DNA of 64,000 nt from Brachionus manjavacas (Eukaryota; Rotifera; Eurotatoria; Ploima; Brachionidae), in NCBI GenBank assembly GCA_019054805.1, contig JAHQIY010000002.1:3844001-3908000 (forward strand), in the 5' to 3' direction. The notes beneath the pieces were generated by a model, which was given only the letters and a program-made list of their open reading frames with translations, made no database searches and was not told where the DNA came from. Shown here in pieces: positions 34,812 through 50,500 of this stretch. The position numbers and the translations under genes are program-made. Numbering within the stretch: the stretch's first letter is position 1; each line of letters opens with the position of its first letter.

Positions 34812-35453
34812 TTATCGGCTGTAGTTCGTTAGATCTGACGGGTTCTTGCCCGGCTTCGGTATCATGACGATTTCTGCATTTTTCAGTTGTTTCGGAATGA
34901 GGCTTAGTTTGATGGATCCGTTGACTACGTCTAACAAGATTTCGTGAAATTCTTCTACATTTATACCTTGTTCTCTTAAGTTTTTACGACTAGTCATAAT
35001 TTTTGAGCCGTTGATGTAATAATGTTTTTGTGTCCGTTTGGATGTCTTCTTAACATCTGCCTTGTTTCGCTCTCTACTGTCGCTTCGAAGGGTTGTCGAA
35101 CTCAGACTCGTTGATCTTTAAATTTGCTTAAGTTGCGAAAATCTTAGCAAGCTATATAGGAGTAGTTAAAAGTTGCTGAACCTTGAGTTGGCATTGCAAT
35201 GTTTTTTCGGTATTGTAATTCTCGACAGAATTCTCGAGAGACTTATTTACTTTTGAAAATCTTTAGAAAGAAATTTTGTTAATAGGTTGGGCTTAGGGAT
35301 CATGACCTTTTCGGTGTGTTTCCATTGATTCGAGATGTAGCTGTTTCTGATTTTGCCGTTGATATCTGCAATGGTGTAGTAGAACCCTTTAAGTAGCTTT
35401 TTTAGAGCATTGTTGGTAATTATGTCAGCGCCTGGAACAATTCGTCCTCTCAT
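34812..35453 (-). pseudogene. non-LTR reverse transcriptase fragments, block B (inverted)
   Basis: Mirror of the fragments at 32262-32904. One A is lost from an A-run relative to block A, so the second piece here starts later (61 instead of 81 codons). Confidence 0.75.
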
Positions 35454-35519
35454 GTCTTGAGCCTTTCCTTGTTCAACTATTTGATGTCATTTACTTTTTT
35501 GATTAGAACACCTGCTTGG

Positions 35520-36862
35520 TTGCGCACGAGCTATAAGTAGAGCTGAGTTGATCAAGACATCTGTAGAGGATGATGATATGATTGAGATGGTAAAAATGGT
35601 ACAAGGTTAGCGGTATAAGTTGATAGAGAGTTTTGAAAGAATAAAGGCAGAGCTCTCAATTTCCATAGATGGATTAGTTTTAAGAGGTCATCGTATAGTT
35701 ATTCCAAAAGTGTTTCAAAATAGAATAATAAAAATTGCTAATGGTAATATAGGTATAGTCAAAACGAAACAATTGTTCAAAAGTAATGTATGGTTTCCGA
35801 TCATTGATAAACAAGTTGAGGATCTGGTTCCAGAGTGTCGTTAATGTCAGGTAAATACAGATTCGACTAAATTTGAGCCTAGTTGTACTTCAGAAATGCC
35901 AGATCGACCTTGGGTCTTTGTAAGTTTTGAATTTTTAGCTCCTTCTAAGTCTTGAAAATATTTTTTGGTGCTTGTTTGTGAGTATTCAAGATATCCATTA
36001 ATTAGAGTAATCTTCTGAGATTGAGATTCCAATCTTAAACGAAATTTTTTAATATTTGGGATCCCAGACTCTTTAAAGTCCGAAAATCGTCCTCATTTTA
36101 ACTCACATTAGTTCAAACAGTTTGCGATTGAACAAGAGTTCAAACATAGATAATAACTCTATTGTGGCTAAAATCAAATGGTATTAGTGAACGCTTCATG
36201 CGTAACCTTGCTAAAGTTATGCGTAATTCATCTAGGACATAAAATAATTGGAAGACTGAACTGGTTGAATTTCTCCGCAAATATCGGAATACTCCTCATG
36301 CGTCAACTGCGGTACCACCAAACAAGCTAATGTTTCCGTACAATGCAAAGACGCCAAAAATTCCTGTTTCGAACGCCAATATTCAGAATAATCGAATGGT
36401 ACATCAAAAAGCCAAGCTGCAAAATGCCAAAGCTAAGGCTAAAAATGAAGTCTCTCAATGATAGTAAGTAAAAACAAAGGTTTGTCAGTTCAAATTCGGT
36501 GATTTGGTTGTGCTCAAATGAAAGCGTTTTAGCAATTAAGATACTCTTTTCGATCCGATTCCTTTTAAGATCGTTCAAGTGAAAGGTTCAATGATAACTG
36601 TAGAACGTGATGGAAATATACTTGAGAGAAATTCGTCTTTTATGAAACAAAATATTAATTTAGAATCTGAGAGCTCAAATTGACGAATTTCTTTTTAATA
36701 AAGAGTTGAGTATAGATGACAGCCAATGCCTGGATAATGCCAGTGTTGGAGATGACATTGAGATCAAAGATGAGGTGGGGTCTGAGTTTGGTTCTAATTT
36801 GAATGAAGACAATGGGTCTGAGTTAAATAATGATTCAGATGCCCTAGCAATTCAAAAATAAT
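35520..36862 (+). pseudogene. Ty3/gypsy integrase remnant, block B (inverted)
   Basis: Mirror of the block A remnant, here on the plus strand, with the H2C2 part at 35620-35844 and the acidic tail ending in a stop at about 36860. It carries the same inactivating changes, so decay preceded duplication. Confidence 0.82.
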
Positions 36863-37135
36863 AAAACATTTAAATGGCATTAAGAGCACATAATGTCATA
36901 CTAGATATTAAACTGATTTTTTAATGCGAAAAATGTAAATTCAAAATTCAAAAACCAGTCATTAGTTAGTAACTCTTGAAGAAGTAACACAAGGATTGAA
37001 TGAATTTAAATTTCAATTTTAATTCCAGAAATTTAAAATAAAACTATAATCCAATTTTTTTAATTAATTTTGCAAATTAAACGCGCCGAATTTTCAAATA
37101 AAAATGATAAAGCATCTGTTTTTATGTCTATTTCA

Positions 37136-37208
37136 ATCGCCGAAATCTCGGCGACTGACGATTCAAGCTAGTTCTTAATCGCCGAGATTTCGGCGACTAA
37201 GAACTAGC
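37136..37208. repeat. double hairpin, block B
   Basis: Mirror copy of the hairpin pair at 30509-30580. Confidence 0.85.
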
Positions 37209-37943
37209 CGAAAGAACTATACTAAAAATATTACAATTTCTAATTAATTTAAAAATTTGGACATAATTTATGCATAATGTATTGTTAAACCTACATGTGA
37301 ATGTTGAAAATATGAGTAAACACGTTTATCTTGTTGTATGGCTCAACAGTACCTTTACTTTGTTCCTCTCTGTTAAAGAGAGGATTCAATCCCTACACTA
37401 GATTCAATCCCGGAAAGCATTGAAACGAAGAGGAAACTGCTGTGATAAATCCAGAAACATCTGAATTGGATAACACCACATCGGAAGGACATGAAATTTT
37501 CTAAAATATCAATGATCTCCTGGAAGCTACAATCGTAGAATCTGTTGATTAGAGTCCTTTAATTCTAATGCGATCCTAAATTGAACAATAAGTCCTGAAA
37601 AAAGGATATAAAGTAAATCAAAATCGCTTACGCTAGAAGAGTGAGGTCTTTATCTTGTTGATTGGTCGCAACTTTTCAAGTTCCAGAAGCTAGTAATCTA
37701 AATGATACATTCTCGGATACACCACAACTGACATGATGTATGAACACCAACGACTTAAGATCCTTTACTGAAACGGAGCTATGTTAGCCAACGGATAGAC
37801 CAGTCGAATAAGTCATCAGATCACAATCGATGCCAAACATCAGACTTAGACGACCTTAGTCCTAAAATGAAGAAGATAATTTTATCTTTAGATTTCCATC
37901 TCCGTCATTCCGGCAGCTTTCGAACATTTTTTAATTTTAATAT

Positions 37944-38403
37944 AATAAAAACGACTGACTCGTGGTCAAGCCACCGGTCAGCCAGCATTCTCCATTGCAT
38001 AAAGTGCTTGCTAATTATAATAACTATTGAATATCTAAAATATGACATAAATTTTTATAATTGGCAATTCGAAACAGTATACCGCTTTACACAGCCACTT
38101 AACATATTAAAAACACACCACACTGCAAAATTAATTATAATCAGATGCTTCACTATTAAAGAATTTCATCAGCAACGCAAAACAAATTAAACAAGCAAAC
38201 AATATATTCACGATAGCGCAACAAACTTAACCAAGCCAGCCACATCAGAAGCAAAACTCCAAAATTCTCTTTTGGAAAAATTATTAACAGAAACAGTGCG
38301 ACAAATCAACAAACTTCATAAAATATCAGACACAGTGCTCTGTCGTAAGCGATCATCAATTGAAAAGACCAACAAACTGAAACAACCGAATTACATAAAT
38401 ACT
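37944..38403. other. retroelement segment with an older paralogue of the gag-tail region
   Basis: Unique to inverted repeat 3 (mirrored at 41461-41929). Positions 38089-38165 (CACAGCCACTTAACATATT ... CACACTGCAAAATTAAT ... ATGCTTCA) are a diverged version of 24313-24377, showing two related elements of different age. The 107-codon open frame at 37867-38190 has no recognisable domain and runs across the boundary of inverted repeat 2. Confidence 0.55.
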
Positions 38404-38683
38404 GAATTGTTTGAATTGATTGATCTGACCTGATTTAATTTCAGTTCCTTTAGTAGGAGGTAGCTTAATTATTTGGATACTATAGATAACTGTTTTGTAC
38501 TGGTTGAAGCATTGTGTCACTATTAATGTTGCAGTGTGGAGTGTTGTTTATATGTTAAGTGGCTGTGTTAAGCTTTGTTAATGTTGGAAGGGAGAAGACT
38601 TCTCTGTGTGAGAGGAGTAGTGTTATCTCAGCAATAAGCTTTACAAAGAGCACGATTACTGGTTTGGGCTTGACTTCAATTGT
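38404..38683 (+). other. displaced retroelement fragment
   Basis: 280 bp equal to about 39932-40211, joined to block sequence by an internal junction at about 38683 (CAATTGTA|TGCAGATG). It is mirrored at 41179-41459. Confidence 0.7.
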
Positions 38684-38935
38684 ATGCAGATGTTAAGAAG
38701 ACATCCAAACGGACACAAAAACATTATTACATCAACGGCTCAAAAAATTATGACTAGTCGTAAAAACTTAAGAGAACAAGGTATAAATGTAGAAGAATTT
38801 CACGAAATCTTGTTAGACGTAGTCAACGGATCCATCAAACTAAGCCTCATTCCGAAACAACTGAAAAATGCAGAAATCGTCATGATACCGAAGCCGGGCA
38901 AGAACCCGTCAGATCTAACGAACTACAGCCGATAA
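38684..38935 (+). pseudogene. non-LTR reverse transcriptase fragment, block C
   Basis: Same piece as 32659-32904 (MIPKPGKNP core). The partner fragment upstream is missing because the junction at 38683 removes it. Confidence 0.72.
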
Positions 38936-39122
38936 GTATTTAGTACCCTATTTGCTCATTGACAAGAATCAAATGCAAAAATGGAGGAATAAAACTAGAA
39001 AAGCGAAAGCCACTGTCAAAGATAAGAAACTTTAACTAACTTTCTTAATTTCGGAGTGGTTATAAGTTCTAACTCCCATAAGATAGAACATTTTTTAAAA
39101 ATTATTGCAGTCCCAAATATTC

Positions 39123-40739
39123 CTAAAATATGGCCATCTGAAGGTCGTGCCTGTACCTACTAAGGGTCAGCAAAGTAAAGAAAAATCAGAATGATCCAGT
39201 GAAGGATTCCAATCTCAACAACTCACTAGATACGCTAAATTATCAATAGACATAGTTGACGCTGCCTTTCCACTTTATTAGATTACCGAAATCAGAAAAT
39301 CTTTAACCCTTCTTCTTTTTTCTCTAATCTTGTATCAACAATCGTCAAATATTTTTCGAGTAAAATATGCCTATTAATCTTTGTAATTTCATATTGTTAT
39401 CCGTAAAATTGAATGCATTTTCAATAATTTCTATTCAAAATTCAGGCTAAGGTCCCTCTAAAAGTTGGTTATCAGTAAGCCATGGTTGGCTAAAGGCATT
39501 GTGTGTCTCCCAATCGTCAGTGGTTAAAATGAGTCTGTTTTCTAGAGGGAATGCAGATTTGACAATTACCTTATCTGTATTTGGTTTGCATCGGATTACT
39601 TCCCTAAAGATTTTAAACCCTAAGCCGAAAAATTCAAATTACAAAGGTACTAAGTACTAAGTTGAAACATAATTGCTAGAAGTCGTTTAGTGAACTTAGG
39701 GACTAATATCGGTTAAAGTAGTTCTTGGAATTTTCGCTTTTTTGGCGAAGATCGAGAAACCGATAGCTTTGATTTGCCTCTATTAATTTCATAATCTTCA
39801 AAAAAGGGGTTTTTACTGAATTTTTTTTTGACTTTGAAGGGCATTGAGAATGTGAGAATTAACAGTCCTATGAAAAACTTAACTTACTTTGTTTAAAGGC
39901 AGTGTTTGTAATTTGCATGCTGGAAGTTACTGAATTATTTGAATTGATTGATCTGATCTGATTTAATTTCAGTTCCTTTAGTAGGAGGTAGCTTAATTAT
40001 TTGGATACTATAGATAACTGTTTTGTACTGGTTGAAGCATTGTGTCACTATTAATGTTGCAGTGTGGAGTGTTGTTTATATGTTAAGTGGCTGTGTTAAG
40101 CTTTGTTAATGTTGGAAGGGAGAAGACTTCTCTGTGTGAGAGGAGTAGTGTTATCTCAGCAATAAGCTTTACAAAGAGCTCGATTACTGGTTTGGGTTTG
40201 ACTTCAATTGTATCGTTGATCATGTTTTGAATTTGTGGTATTAGTTGTTGTATTCAGCTGTTCTGTTGGTTTTATTGTTGACTTGACTGAGGGCATTGTT
40301 TTGGTGTTGACTTGAGTGTGGGGCTCGTGCGCACGCAGCGTGAGATCCATCACAGTTAGCGCATTTGAGTGCTGCAGAGCAATCTTTATGGTGACGATTG
40401 TCTTCAATTTAGAGGCAAACTGTCTGGTTTGGACAGGTGGATGATGTGTATCTGACTTTTTGACAATTTTAACATTGCAAATTGAATTGAATTGAAACAT
40501 CTTTTGGTCTCGTGTAACTTTGAATCAGCAGATAGCCAGTCTTAGTTGATTGCGTAGAAGTGAGCTCATTACTTCTTTTGACTCGACGTGTATTAAGACG
40601 TCCTCGGTTGTAGTGTTGGTAGCTTTGTTGATGCGTCTTGCGGCAGCCGTGATCTTACCTTGGCCTTTTAGCTTTGTGAGAACATCACAATCGTTGATAT
40701 CAATCTAAACTGGAACTCTGTAATGAGTTGATCTAATTG
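39123..40739. other. spacer of inverted repeat 3
   Basis: Continuous retroelement block in the plus orientation that runs from the distal part of the block into the gag remnant. It preserves the block order also seen in copies 3 and 4. Confidence 0.7.
40204..40739 (-). pseudogene. non-LTR ORF1 zinc-knuckle remnant, block C
   Basis: Minus-strand copy of the relic at 23525-24230, with identical breaks. It is cut at 40739 by the start of the right arm of inverted repeat 3. Confidence 0.7.
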
Positions 40740-40926
40740 GAATATTTGGGACTGCAATAATTTTTAAAAAATGTTCTATCTTATGGGAGTTAGAACTTAT
40801 AAACACTCCGAAATTAAGAAAGTTAGTTAAAGTTTCTTATCTTTGACAGTGGCTTTCGCTTTTCTAGTTTTATTCCTCCATTTTTGCATATGATTCTTGT
40901 CAATGAGCAAATCGGGTACTAAATAC

Positions 40927-41178
40927 TTATCGGCTGTAGTTCGTTAGATCTGACGGATTCTTGCCCGGCTTCGGTATCATGACGATTTCTGCATTTTTCA
41001 GTTGTTTCGGAATGAGGCTTAGTTTGATGGATCCGTTGACTACGTCTAACAAGATTTCGTGAAATTCTTCTACATTTATACCTTGTTCTCTTAAGTTTTT
41101 ACGACTAGTCATAATTTTTTGAGCCGTTGATGTAATAATGTTTTTGTGTCCGTTTGGATGTCTTCTTAACATCTGCAT
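40927..41178 (-). pseudogene. non-LTR reverse transcriptase fragment, inverted (right arm of repeat 3)
   Basis: Mirror of 38684-38935. Confidence 0.72.
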
Positions 41179-41460
41179 ACAATTGAAGTCAAGCCCAAAC
41201 CAGTAATCGTGCTCTTTGTAAAGCTTATTGCTGAGATAACACTACTCCTCTCACACAGAGAAGTCTTCTCCCTTCCAACATTAACAAAGCTTAACACAGC
41301 CACTTAACATATAAACAACACTCCACACTGCAACATTAATAGTGACACAATGCTTCAACCAGTACAAAACAGTTATCTATAGTATCCAAATAATTAAGCT
41401 ACCTCCTACTAAAGGAACTGAAATTAAATCAGATCAGATCAATCAATTCAAACAATTCAG

Positions 41461-41929
41461 TATTTATGTAATTCGGTTGTTTCAGTTTGTTGGTCTTTTC
41501 AATTGATGATCGCTTACGACAGAGCACTGTGTCTGATATTTTATGAAGTTTGTTGATTTGTCGCACTGTTTCTGTTAATAATTTTTCCAAAAGAGAATTT
41601 TGGAGTTTTGCTTCTGATGTGGCTGGCTTGGTTAAGTTTGTTGCGCTATCGTGAATATATTGTTTGCTTGTTTAATTTGTTTTGCGTTGCTGATGAAATT
41701 CTTTAATAGTGAAGCATCTGATTATAATTAATTTTGCAGTGTGGTGTGTTTTTAATATGTTAAGTGGCTGTGTAAAGCGGTATACTGTTTCGAATTGCCA
41801 ATTATAAAAATTTATGTCATATTTTAGATATTCAATAGTTATTATAATTAGCAAGCACTTTATGCAATGGAGAATGCTGGCTGACCGGTGGCTTGACCAC
41901 GAGTCAGTCGTTTTTATTATATTAAAATT
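41461..41929. other. mirror of the 37944-38403 segment
   Basis: Inverted copy. No gene. Confidence 0.6.
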
Positions 41930-42654
41930 AAAAAATGTTCGAAAGCTGCCGGAATGACGGAGATGGAAATCTAAAGATAAAATTATCTTCTTCATTTTAG
42001 GACTAAGGTCGTCTAAGTCTGATGTTTGGCATCGATTGTGATCTGATGACTTATTCGACTGGTCTATCCGTTGGCTAACATAGCTCCGTTTCAGTAAAGG
42101 ATCTTAAGTCGTTGGTGTTCATACATCATGTCAGTTGTGGTGTATCCGAGAATGTATCATTTAGATTACTAGCTTCTGGAACTTGAAAAGTTGCGACCAA
42201 TCAACAAGATAAAGACCTCACTCTTCTAGCGTAAGCGATTTTGATTTACTTTATATCCTTTTTTCAGGACTTATTGTTCAATTTAGGATCGCATTAGAAT
42301 TAAAGGACTCTAATCAACAGATTCTACGATTGTAGCTTCCAGGAGATCATTGATATTTTAGAAAATTTCATGTCCTTCCGATGTGGTGTTATCCAATTCA
42401 GATGTTTCTGGATTTATCACAGCAGTTTCCTCTTCGTTTCAATGCTTTCCGGGATTGAATCTAGTGTAGGGATTGAATCCTCTCTTTAACAGAGAGGAAC
42501 AAAGTAAAGGTACTGTTGAGCCATACAACAAGATAAACGTGTTTACTCATATTTTCAACATTCACATGTAGGTTTAACAATACATTATGCATAAATTATG
42601 TCCAAATTTTTAAATTAATTAGAAATTGTAATATTTTTAGTATAGTTCTTTCGG

Positions 42655-42727
42655 CTAGTTCTTAGTCGCCGAAATCTCGGCGATTAAGAACTAGCTTGAA
42701 TCGTCAGTCGCCGAGATTTCGGCGATT
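42655..42727. repeat. double hairpin, copy 3 block
   Basis: Direct copy of 30509-30580. The tandem repeat that follows starts at base 42728, immediately after the second hairpin. Confidence 0.85.
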
Positions 42728-42999
42728 GAAATAGACATAAAAACAGATGCTTTATCATTTTTATTTGAAAATTCGGCGCGTTTAATTTGCAAAATTAATT
42801 AAAAAAAATTGGATTATAGTTTTATTTTAAATTTCTGGAATTAAAATTGAAATTTAAATTCATTCAATCCTTGTGTTACTTCTTCAAGAGTTACTAACTA
42901 ATGACTGGTTTTTGAATTTTGAATTTACATTTTTCGCATTAAAAAATCAGTTTAATATCTAGTATGACATTATGTGCTCTTAATGCCATTTAAATGTTT

Positions 43000-44345
43000 T
43001 ATTATTTTTGAATTGCTAGGGCATCTGAATCATTATTTAACTCAGACCCATTGTCTTCATTCAAATTAGAACCAAACTCAGACCCCACCTCATCTTTGAT
43101 CTCAATGTCATCTCCAACACTGGCATTATCCAGGCATTGGCTGTCATCTATACTCAACTCTTTATTAAAAAGAAATTCGTCAATTTGAGCTCTCAGATTC
43201 TAAATTAATATATTGTTTCATAAAAGACGAATTTCTCTCAAGTATATTTCCATCACGTTCTACAGTTATCATTGAACCTTTAACTTGAACGATCTTAAAA
43301 GGAATCGGATCGAAAAGAGTATCTTAATTGCTAAAACGCTTTCATTTGAGCACAACCAAATCACCGAATTTGAACTGACAAACCTTTGTTTTTACTTACT
43401 ATCATTGAGAGACTTCATTTTAGCCTTAGCTTTGGCATTTTGCAGCTTGGCTTTTTGATGTACCATTCGATTATTCTGAATATTGGCGTTCGAAACAGGA
43501 ATTTTTGGCGTCTTTGCATTGTACGGAAACATTAGCTTGTTTGGTGGTACCGCAGTTGACGCATGAGGAGTATTCCGATATTTGCGGAGAAATTCAACCA
43601 GTTCAGTCTTCCAATTATTTTATGTCCTAGATGAATTACGCATAACTTTAGCAAGGTTACGCATGAAGCGTTCACTAATACCATTTGATTTTAGCCACAA
43701 TAGAGTTATTATCTATGTTTGAACTCTTGTTCAATCGCAAACTGTTTGAACTAATGTGAGTTAAAATGAGGACGATTTTCGGACTTTAAAGAGTCTGGGA
43801 TCCCAAATATTAAAAAAATTTCGTTTAAGATTGGAATCTCAATCTCAGAAGATTACTCTAATTAATGGATATCTTGAATACTCACAAACAAGCACCAAAA
43901 AATATTTTCAAGACTTAGAAGGAGCTAAAAATTCAAAACTTACAAAGACCCAAGGTCGATCTGGCATTTCTGAAGTACAACTAGGCTCAAATTTAGTCGA
44001 ATCTGTATTTACCTGACATTAACGACACTCTGGAACCAGATCCTCAACTTGTTTATCAATGATCGGAAACCATACATTACTTTTGAACAATTGTTTCGTT
44101 TTGACTATACCTATATTACCATTAGCAATTTTTATTATTCTATTTTGAAACACTTTTGGAATAACTATACGATGACCTCTTAAAACTAATCCATCTATGG
44201 AAATTGAGAGCTCTGCCTTTATTCTTTCAAAACTCTCTATCAACTTATACCGCTAACCTTGTACCATTTTTACCATCTCAATCATATCATCATCCTCTAC
44301 AGATGTCTTGATCAACTCAGCTCTACTTATAGCTCGTGCGCAACC
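43000..44345 (-). pseudogene. Ty3/gypsy integrase remnant, copy 3 block
   Basis: Direct copy of the block A remnant (H2C2 part at 44019-44243), with the same frameshifts. Confidence 0.82.
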
Positions 44346-44409
44346 AAGCAGGTGTTCTAATCAAAAAAGTAAATGACATCAAATAGTTGAACAAGGAAAG
44401 GCTCAAGAC

Positions 44410-45051
44410 ATGAGAGGACGAATTGTTCCAGGCGCTGACATAATTACCAACAATGCTCTAAAAAAGCTACTTAAAGGGTTCTACTACACCATTGCAGATA
44501 TCAACGGCAAAATCAGAAACAGCTACATCTCGAATCAATGGAAACACACCGAAAAGGTCATGATCCCTAAGCCCAACCTATTAACAAAATTTCTTTCTAA
44601 AGATTTTCAAAAGTAAATAAGTCTCTCGAGAATTCTGTCGAGAATTACAATACCGAAAAAACATTGCAATGCCAACTCAAGGTTCAGCAACTTTTAACTA
44701 CTCCTATATAGCTTGCTAAGATTTTCGCAACTTAAGCAAATTTAAAGATCAACGAGTCTGAGTTCGACAACCCTTCGAAGCGACAGTAGAGAGCGAAACA
44801 AGGCAGATGTTAAGAAGACATCCAAACGGACACAAAAACATTATTACATCAACGGCTCAAAAATTATGACTAGTCGTAAAAACTTAAGAGAACAAGGTAT
44901 AAATGTAGAAGAATTTCACGAAATCTTGTTAGACGTAGTCAACGGATCCATCAAACTAAGCCTCATTCCGAAACAACTGAAAAATGCAGAAATCGTCATG
45001 ATACCGAAGCCGGGCAAGAACCCGTCAGATCTAACGAACTACAGCCGATAA
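44410..45051 (+). pseudogene. non-LTR reverse transcriptase fragments, copy 3 block
   Basis: Direct copy of 32262-32904. It carries the one-A loss also seen in block B, which fits inverted repeat 3. Confidence 0.75.
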
Positions 45052-46316
45052 GTATTTAGTACCCTATTTGCTCATTGACAAGAATCAAATGCAAAAATGG
45101 AGGAATAAAACTAGAAAAGCGAAAGCCACTGTCAAAGATAAGAAACTTTAACTAACTTTCTTAATTTCGGAGTGGTTATAAGTTCTAACTCCCATAAGAT
45201 AGAACATTTTTTAAAAATTATTGCAGTCCCAAATATTCCTAAAATATGGCCATCTGAAGATCGTGCCTGTACCTACTAAGGGTCAGCAAAGTAAAGAAAA
45301 ATCAGAATGATCCAGTGAAGGATTCCAATCTCAACAACTCACTAGATACGCTAAATTATCAATAGACATAGTTGACGCTGCCTTTCCACTTTATTAGATT
45401 ACCGAAATCAGAAAATCTTTAACCCTTCTTCTTTTTCTCTAATCTTGTATCAACAATCGTCAAATATTTTTCGAGTAAAATATGCCTATTAATCTTTGTA
45501 ATTTCATATTGTTATCCGTAAAATTGAATGCATTTTCAATAATTTCTATTCAAAATTCAGGCTAAGGTCCCTCTAAAAGTTGGTTATCAGTAAGCCATGG
45601 TTGGCTAAAGGCATTGTGTGTCTCCCAATCGTCAGTGGTTAAAATGAGTCTGTTTTCTAGAGGGAATGCAGATTTGACAATTACCTTATCTATATTTGGT
45701 TTGCATCGGATTACTTCCCTAAAGATTTTAAACCCTAAGCCGAAAAATTCAAATTACAAAGGTACTAAGTACTAAGTTGAAACATAATTGCTAGAAGTCG
45801 TTTAGTGAACTTAGGGACTAATATCGGTTAAAGTAGTTCTTGGAATTTTCGCTTTTTTTGGCGAAGATCGAGAAACCGATAGCTTTGATTTGCCTCTATT
45901 AATTTCATAATCTTCAAAAAAAGGGGTTTTTACTGAATTTTTTTTTGACTTTGAAGGGCATTGAGAATGTGAGAATTAACAGTCCTATGAAAAACTTAAC
46001 TTACTTTGTTTAAAGGCAGTGTTTGTAATTTGCATGCTGGAAGTTACTGAATTATTTGAATTGATTGATCTGATCTGATTTAATTTCAGTTCCTTTAGTA
46101 GGAGGTAGCTTAATTATTTGGATACTATAGATAACTGTTTTGTACTGGTTGAAGCATTGTGTCACTATTAATGTTGCAGTGTGGAGTGTTGTTTATATGT
46201 TAAGTGGCTGTGTTAAGCTTTGTTAATGTTGGAAGGGAGAAGACTTCTCTGTGTGAGAGGAGTAGTGTTATCTCAGCAATAAGCTTTACAAAGAGCTCGA
46301 TTACTGGTTTGGGTTT
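45052..46316. other. retroelement block, distal part, copy 3
   Basis: Runs without interruption through the TTTTCGC/GCGAAGA hairpin at about 45846-45866 into the gag remnant. No gene. Confidence 0.55.
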
Positions 46317-46320
46317 GACT

Positions 46321-47008
46321 TCAATTGTATCGTTGATCATGTTTTGAATTTGTGGTATTAGTTGTTGTATTCAGCTGTTCTGTTGGTTTTATTGTTGACT
46401 TGACTGAGGGCATTGTTTTGGTGTTGACTTGAGTGTGGGGCTCGTGCGCACGCAGCGTGAGATCCATCACAGTTAGCGCATTTGAGTGCTGCAGAGCAAT
46501 CTTTATGGTGACGATTGTCTTCAATTTAGAGGCAAACTGTCTGGTTTGGACAGGTGGATGATGTGTATCTGACTTTTTGACAATTTTAACATTGCAAATT
46601 GAATTGAATTGAAACATCTTTTGGTCTCGTGTAACTTTGAATCAGCAGATAGCCAGTCTTAGTTGATTGCGTAGAAGTGAGCTCATTACTTCTTTTGACT
46701 CGACGTGTATTAAGACGTCCTCGGTTGTAGTGTTGGTAGCTTTGTTGATGCGTCTTGCGGCAGCCGTGATCTTACCTTGGCCTTTTAGCTTTGTGAGAAC
46801 ATCACAATCGTTGATATCAATCTAAACTGGAACTCTGTAATGAGTTGATCTAATTGGTGTAGATTTTTACTTCGTAGTGGTGACTGCGGAGGTAAAAGCG
46901 TCGGTGGACCAAGGTTTGCTCAGTTCAGCGCGTGTTTCCTTGTCACCGGTGGCGATAATGGGGAGACACGCGTAGCTGATTATTTTAGCAAGCTTAATCG
47001 TGTTTTAG
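46321..47008 (-). pseudogene. non-LTR ORF1 zinc-knuckle remnant, copy 3
   Basis: The fullest context of the relic. On the minus strand it starts near 47008, runs through the GC-rich CACCGGTGACAAGG region, and ends at about 46317. No uninterrupted frame spans it. Confidence 0.7.
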
Positions 47009-47439
47009 TTGACGTTCTTGCATCACAGCAGTTCTTTCTGAAGTTGGAAAGGGTTCTGGTAAGAGTTTTTTGCGTTTGGCTTCGGGCTCAGCTTGATGCC
47101 TGGTAACCTTTCTGAATTGGTTTAGTCACCGTTTAGTATCATTTATTTTAGTGAATATCTTTTAGTAAGGTTTAAAGTGATTTAAAGTGCAGTGCATTTG
47201 CTGGTTAAGTGTTTTAGCTTTTCAATTTTTTTTAATTTATTCAGTCGAAATAAGAGTTGATGAAAAAAATAAACACAGTATCTGTATAATTTATTAAAAA
47301 ATTAAATTATAAAATTTTGAAAATTAATTTTTTATTCATCACATGTCTCTTAATGGTTTATTATTTATGCAAAGTTTTCTTTCTATGTTTGAGAGGTAAT
47401 AAACGAAATTTTAACTTTCGAAAATAGATAATTGTTATT

Positions 47440-47826
47440 GGCATTTTGAAGTTTATGATCAATTTTTGATGCTCAAAATGATCAAAAAGCTTTAATTATT
47501 AAATAAATTGTTGTTATTTAAAATAATAATTGCAGAGGAAAATTTTTGGATTTTACACACTTTGTTAAATCTTAAGGTCAACTCTGCAATATCAAAATGA
47601 ACATTGCAGTGTGCACACCATCTCAATGATACTAATTTAACTGAGTAATTTTTTGCAGACTTGTGCAGAGTTTACCTCTAGATTTAACAAAGTGTGTAAA
47701 ATCCAAAAATGTTTTTATGCACTAATTCTATTACGAAATAACAACTTATATCAAATCAAGTTTCATAATTAAAACGTGATTTGATCATTTTGAGCAACAA
47801 AAATTGATCATAAACTTCAAAATGAC
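47440..47826 (-). mobile_element. foldback MITE, copy 3
   Basis: Same element and same ATTGTTATT flanks as copy 2, two bases shorter through an A-run difference. Confidence 0.82.
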
Positions 47827-48426
47827 ATTGTTATTTTATTTAATAAGAAAAGTGTTTAACTCTTGAAATTTTTGATTTAATTAAAAAATAAATTAAAATA
47901 AATGGATGATTATTTTTCTATTCGGTTAGTTAGTAACTAACCATTCCCCATACACTTTCCTTACCGAGTGGGGCATGCCTTGTATTTCTTAATTGTTGTT
48001 TTTCTCTTTTTATAAAAGAGAAATTAGTTTAGTAAAGGTTTTGGCGAAATGGCTTTGTTATCGTACTAAAAGCAGTCCCAATTTCAGATCAATCTAGATA
48101 TCTAATAAAAAATCAAAAAATTTTTGATAATCTAATTATCTAAGGGGAACTATAACTAAAATTTAACAATTATAAATAACGAAAGCCCGACATTTCTCCC
48201 ACCTCTTTAAAACTTAAGGTGATTGAAAATTTCAATCACTGACTTGAAGATTTAGTCGATTATTGAATTTTGTAAATCGATTGGAGTCGATTTCATACAC
48301 CATTAAAATTTGTCTATTTTTAGACATTTATATTTAAAAGATGTAGTTGTTGTCATGTATGTAAGCCGATATAATACGACTATAGACGGTAAGTTCAAGT
48401 ATTGCTTTATTTTTTAGATTATATTT
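47827..48426. other. H4 downstream spacer, copy 3
   Basis: As in copy 2, with a few substitutions (for example ACTATAGACGG near 48379) shared with copy 4 only. No gene. Confidence 0.55.
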
Positions 48427-48442
48427 GGCCCTGAAAAGGGCC
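48427..48442 (-). terminator. histone 3' stem-loop, H4 copy 3
   Basis: GGCCCTTTTCAGGGCC on the minus strand with six C upstream. Confidence 0.94.
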
Positions 48443-48473
48443 GGGGGGTTGCTATTTTATTGTTATCAAGATC

Positions 48474-50500
<2,027 letters not shown>

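Larger units (their letters stand above)
29773..37943. repeat. inverted repeat 2 (8.2 kb, retroelement block)
   Basis: Arms 29773-33705 and 34010-37943 are near-identical reverse complements of about 3.93 kb around a 304-bp spacer (33706-34009). The left arm starts exactly where inverted repeat 1 ends. Contents are a gypsy integrase remnant and non-LTR RT remnants. Confidence 0.92.
33709..46151. repeat. inverted repeat 3 (12.4 kb), overlapping inverted repeat 2
   Basis: Arms 33709-39122 and 40740-46151 (about 5.41 kb each) with a 1617-bp spacer. The segment 34010-37943 therefore serves as the right arm of repeat 2 and part of the left arm of repeat 3. The right arm begins at ATTGG|AATATTTGGGACTGC. 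Confidence 0.92.

Noticed and set aside
37867-38190. 107-codon frame, mirrored at 41672-41995
   Set aside because: Spans an inverted-repeat boundary and overlaps diverged retroelement sequence; no domain.
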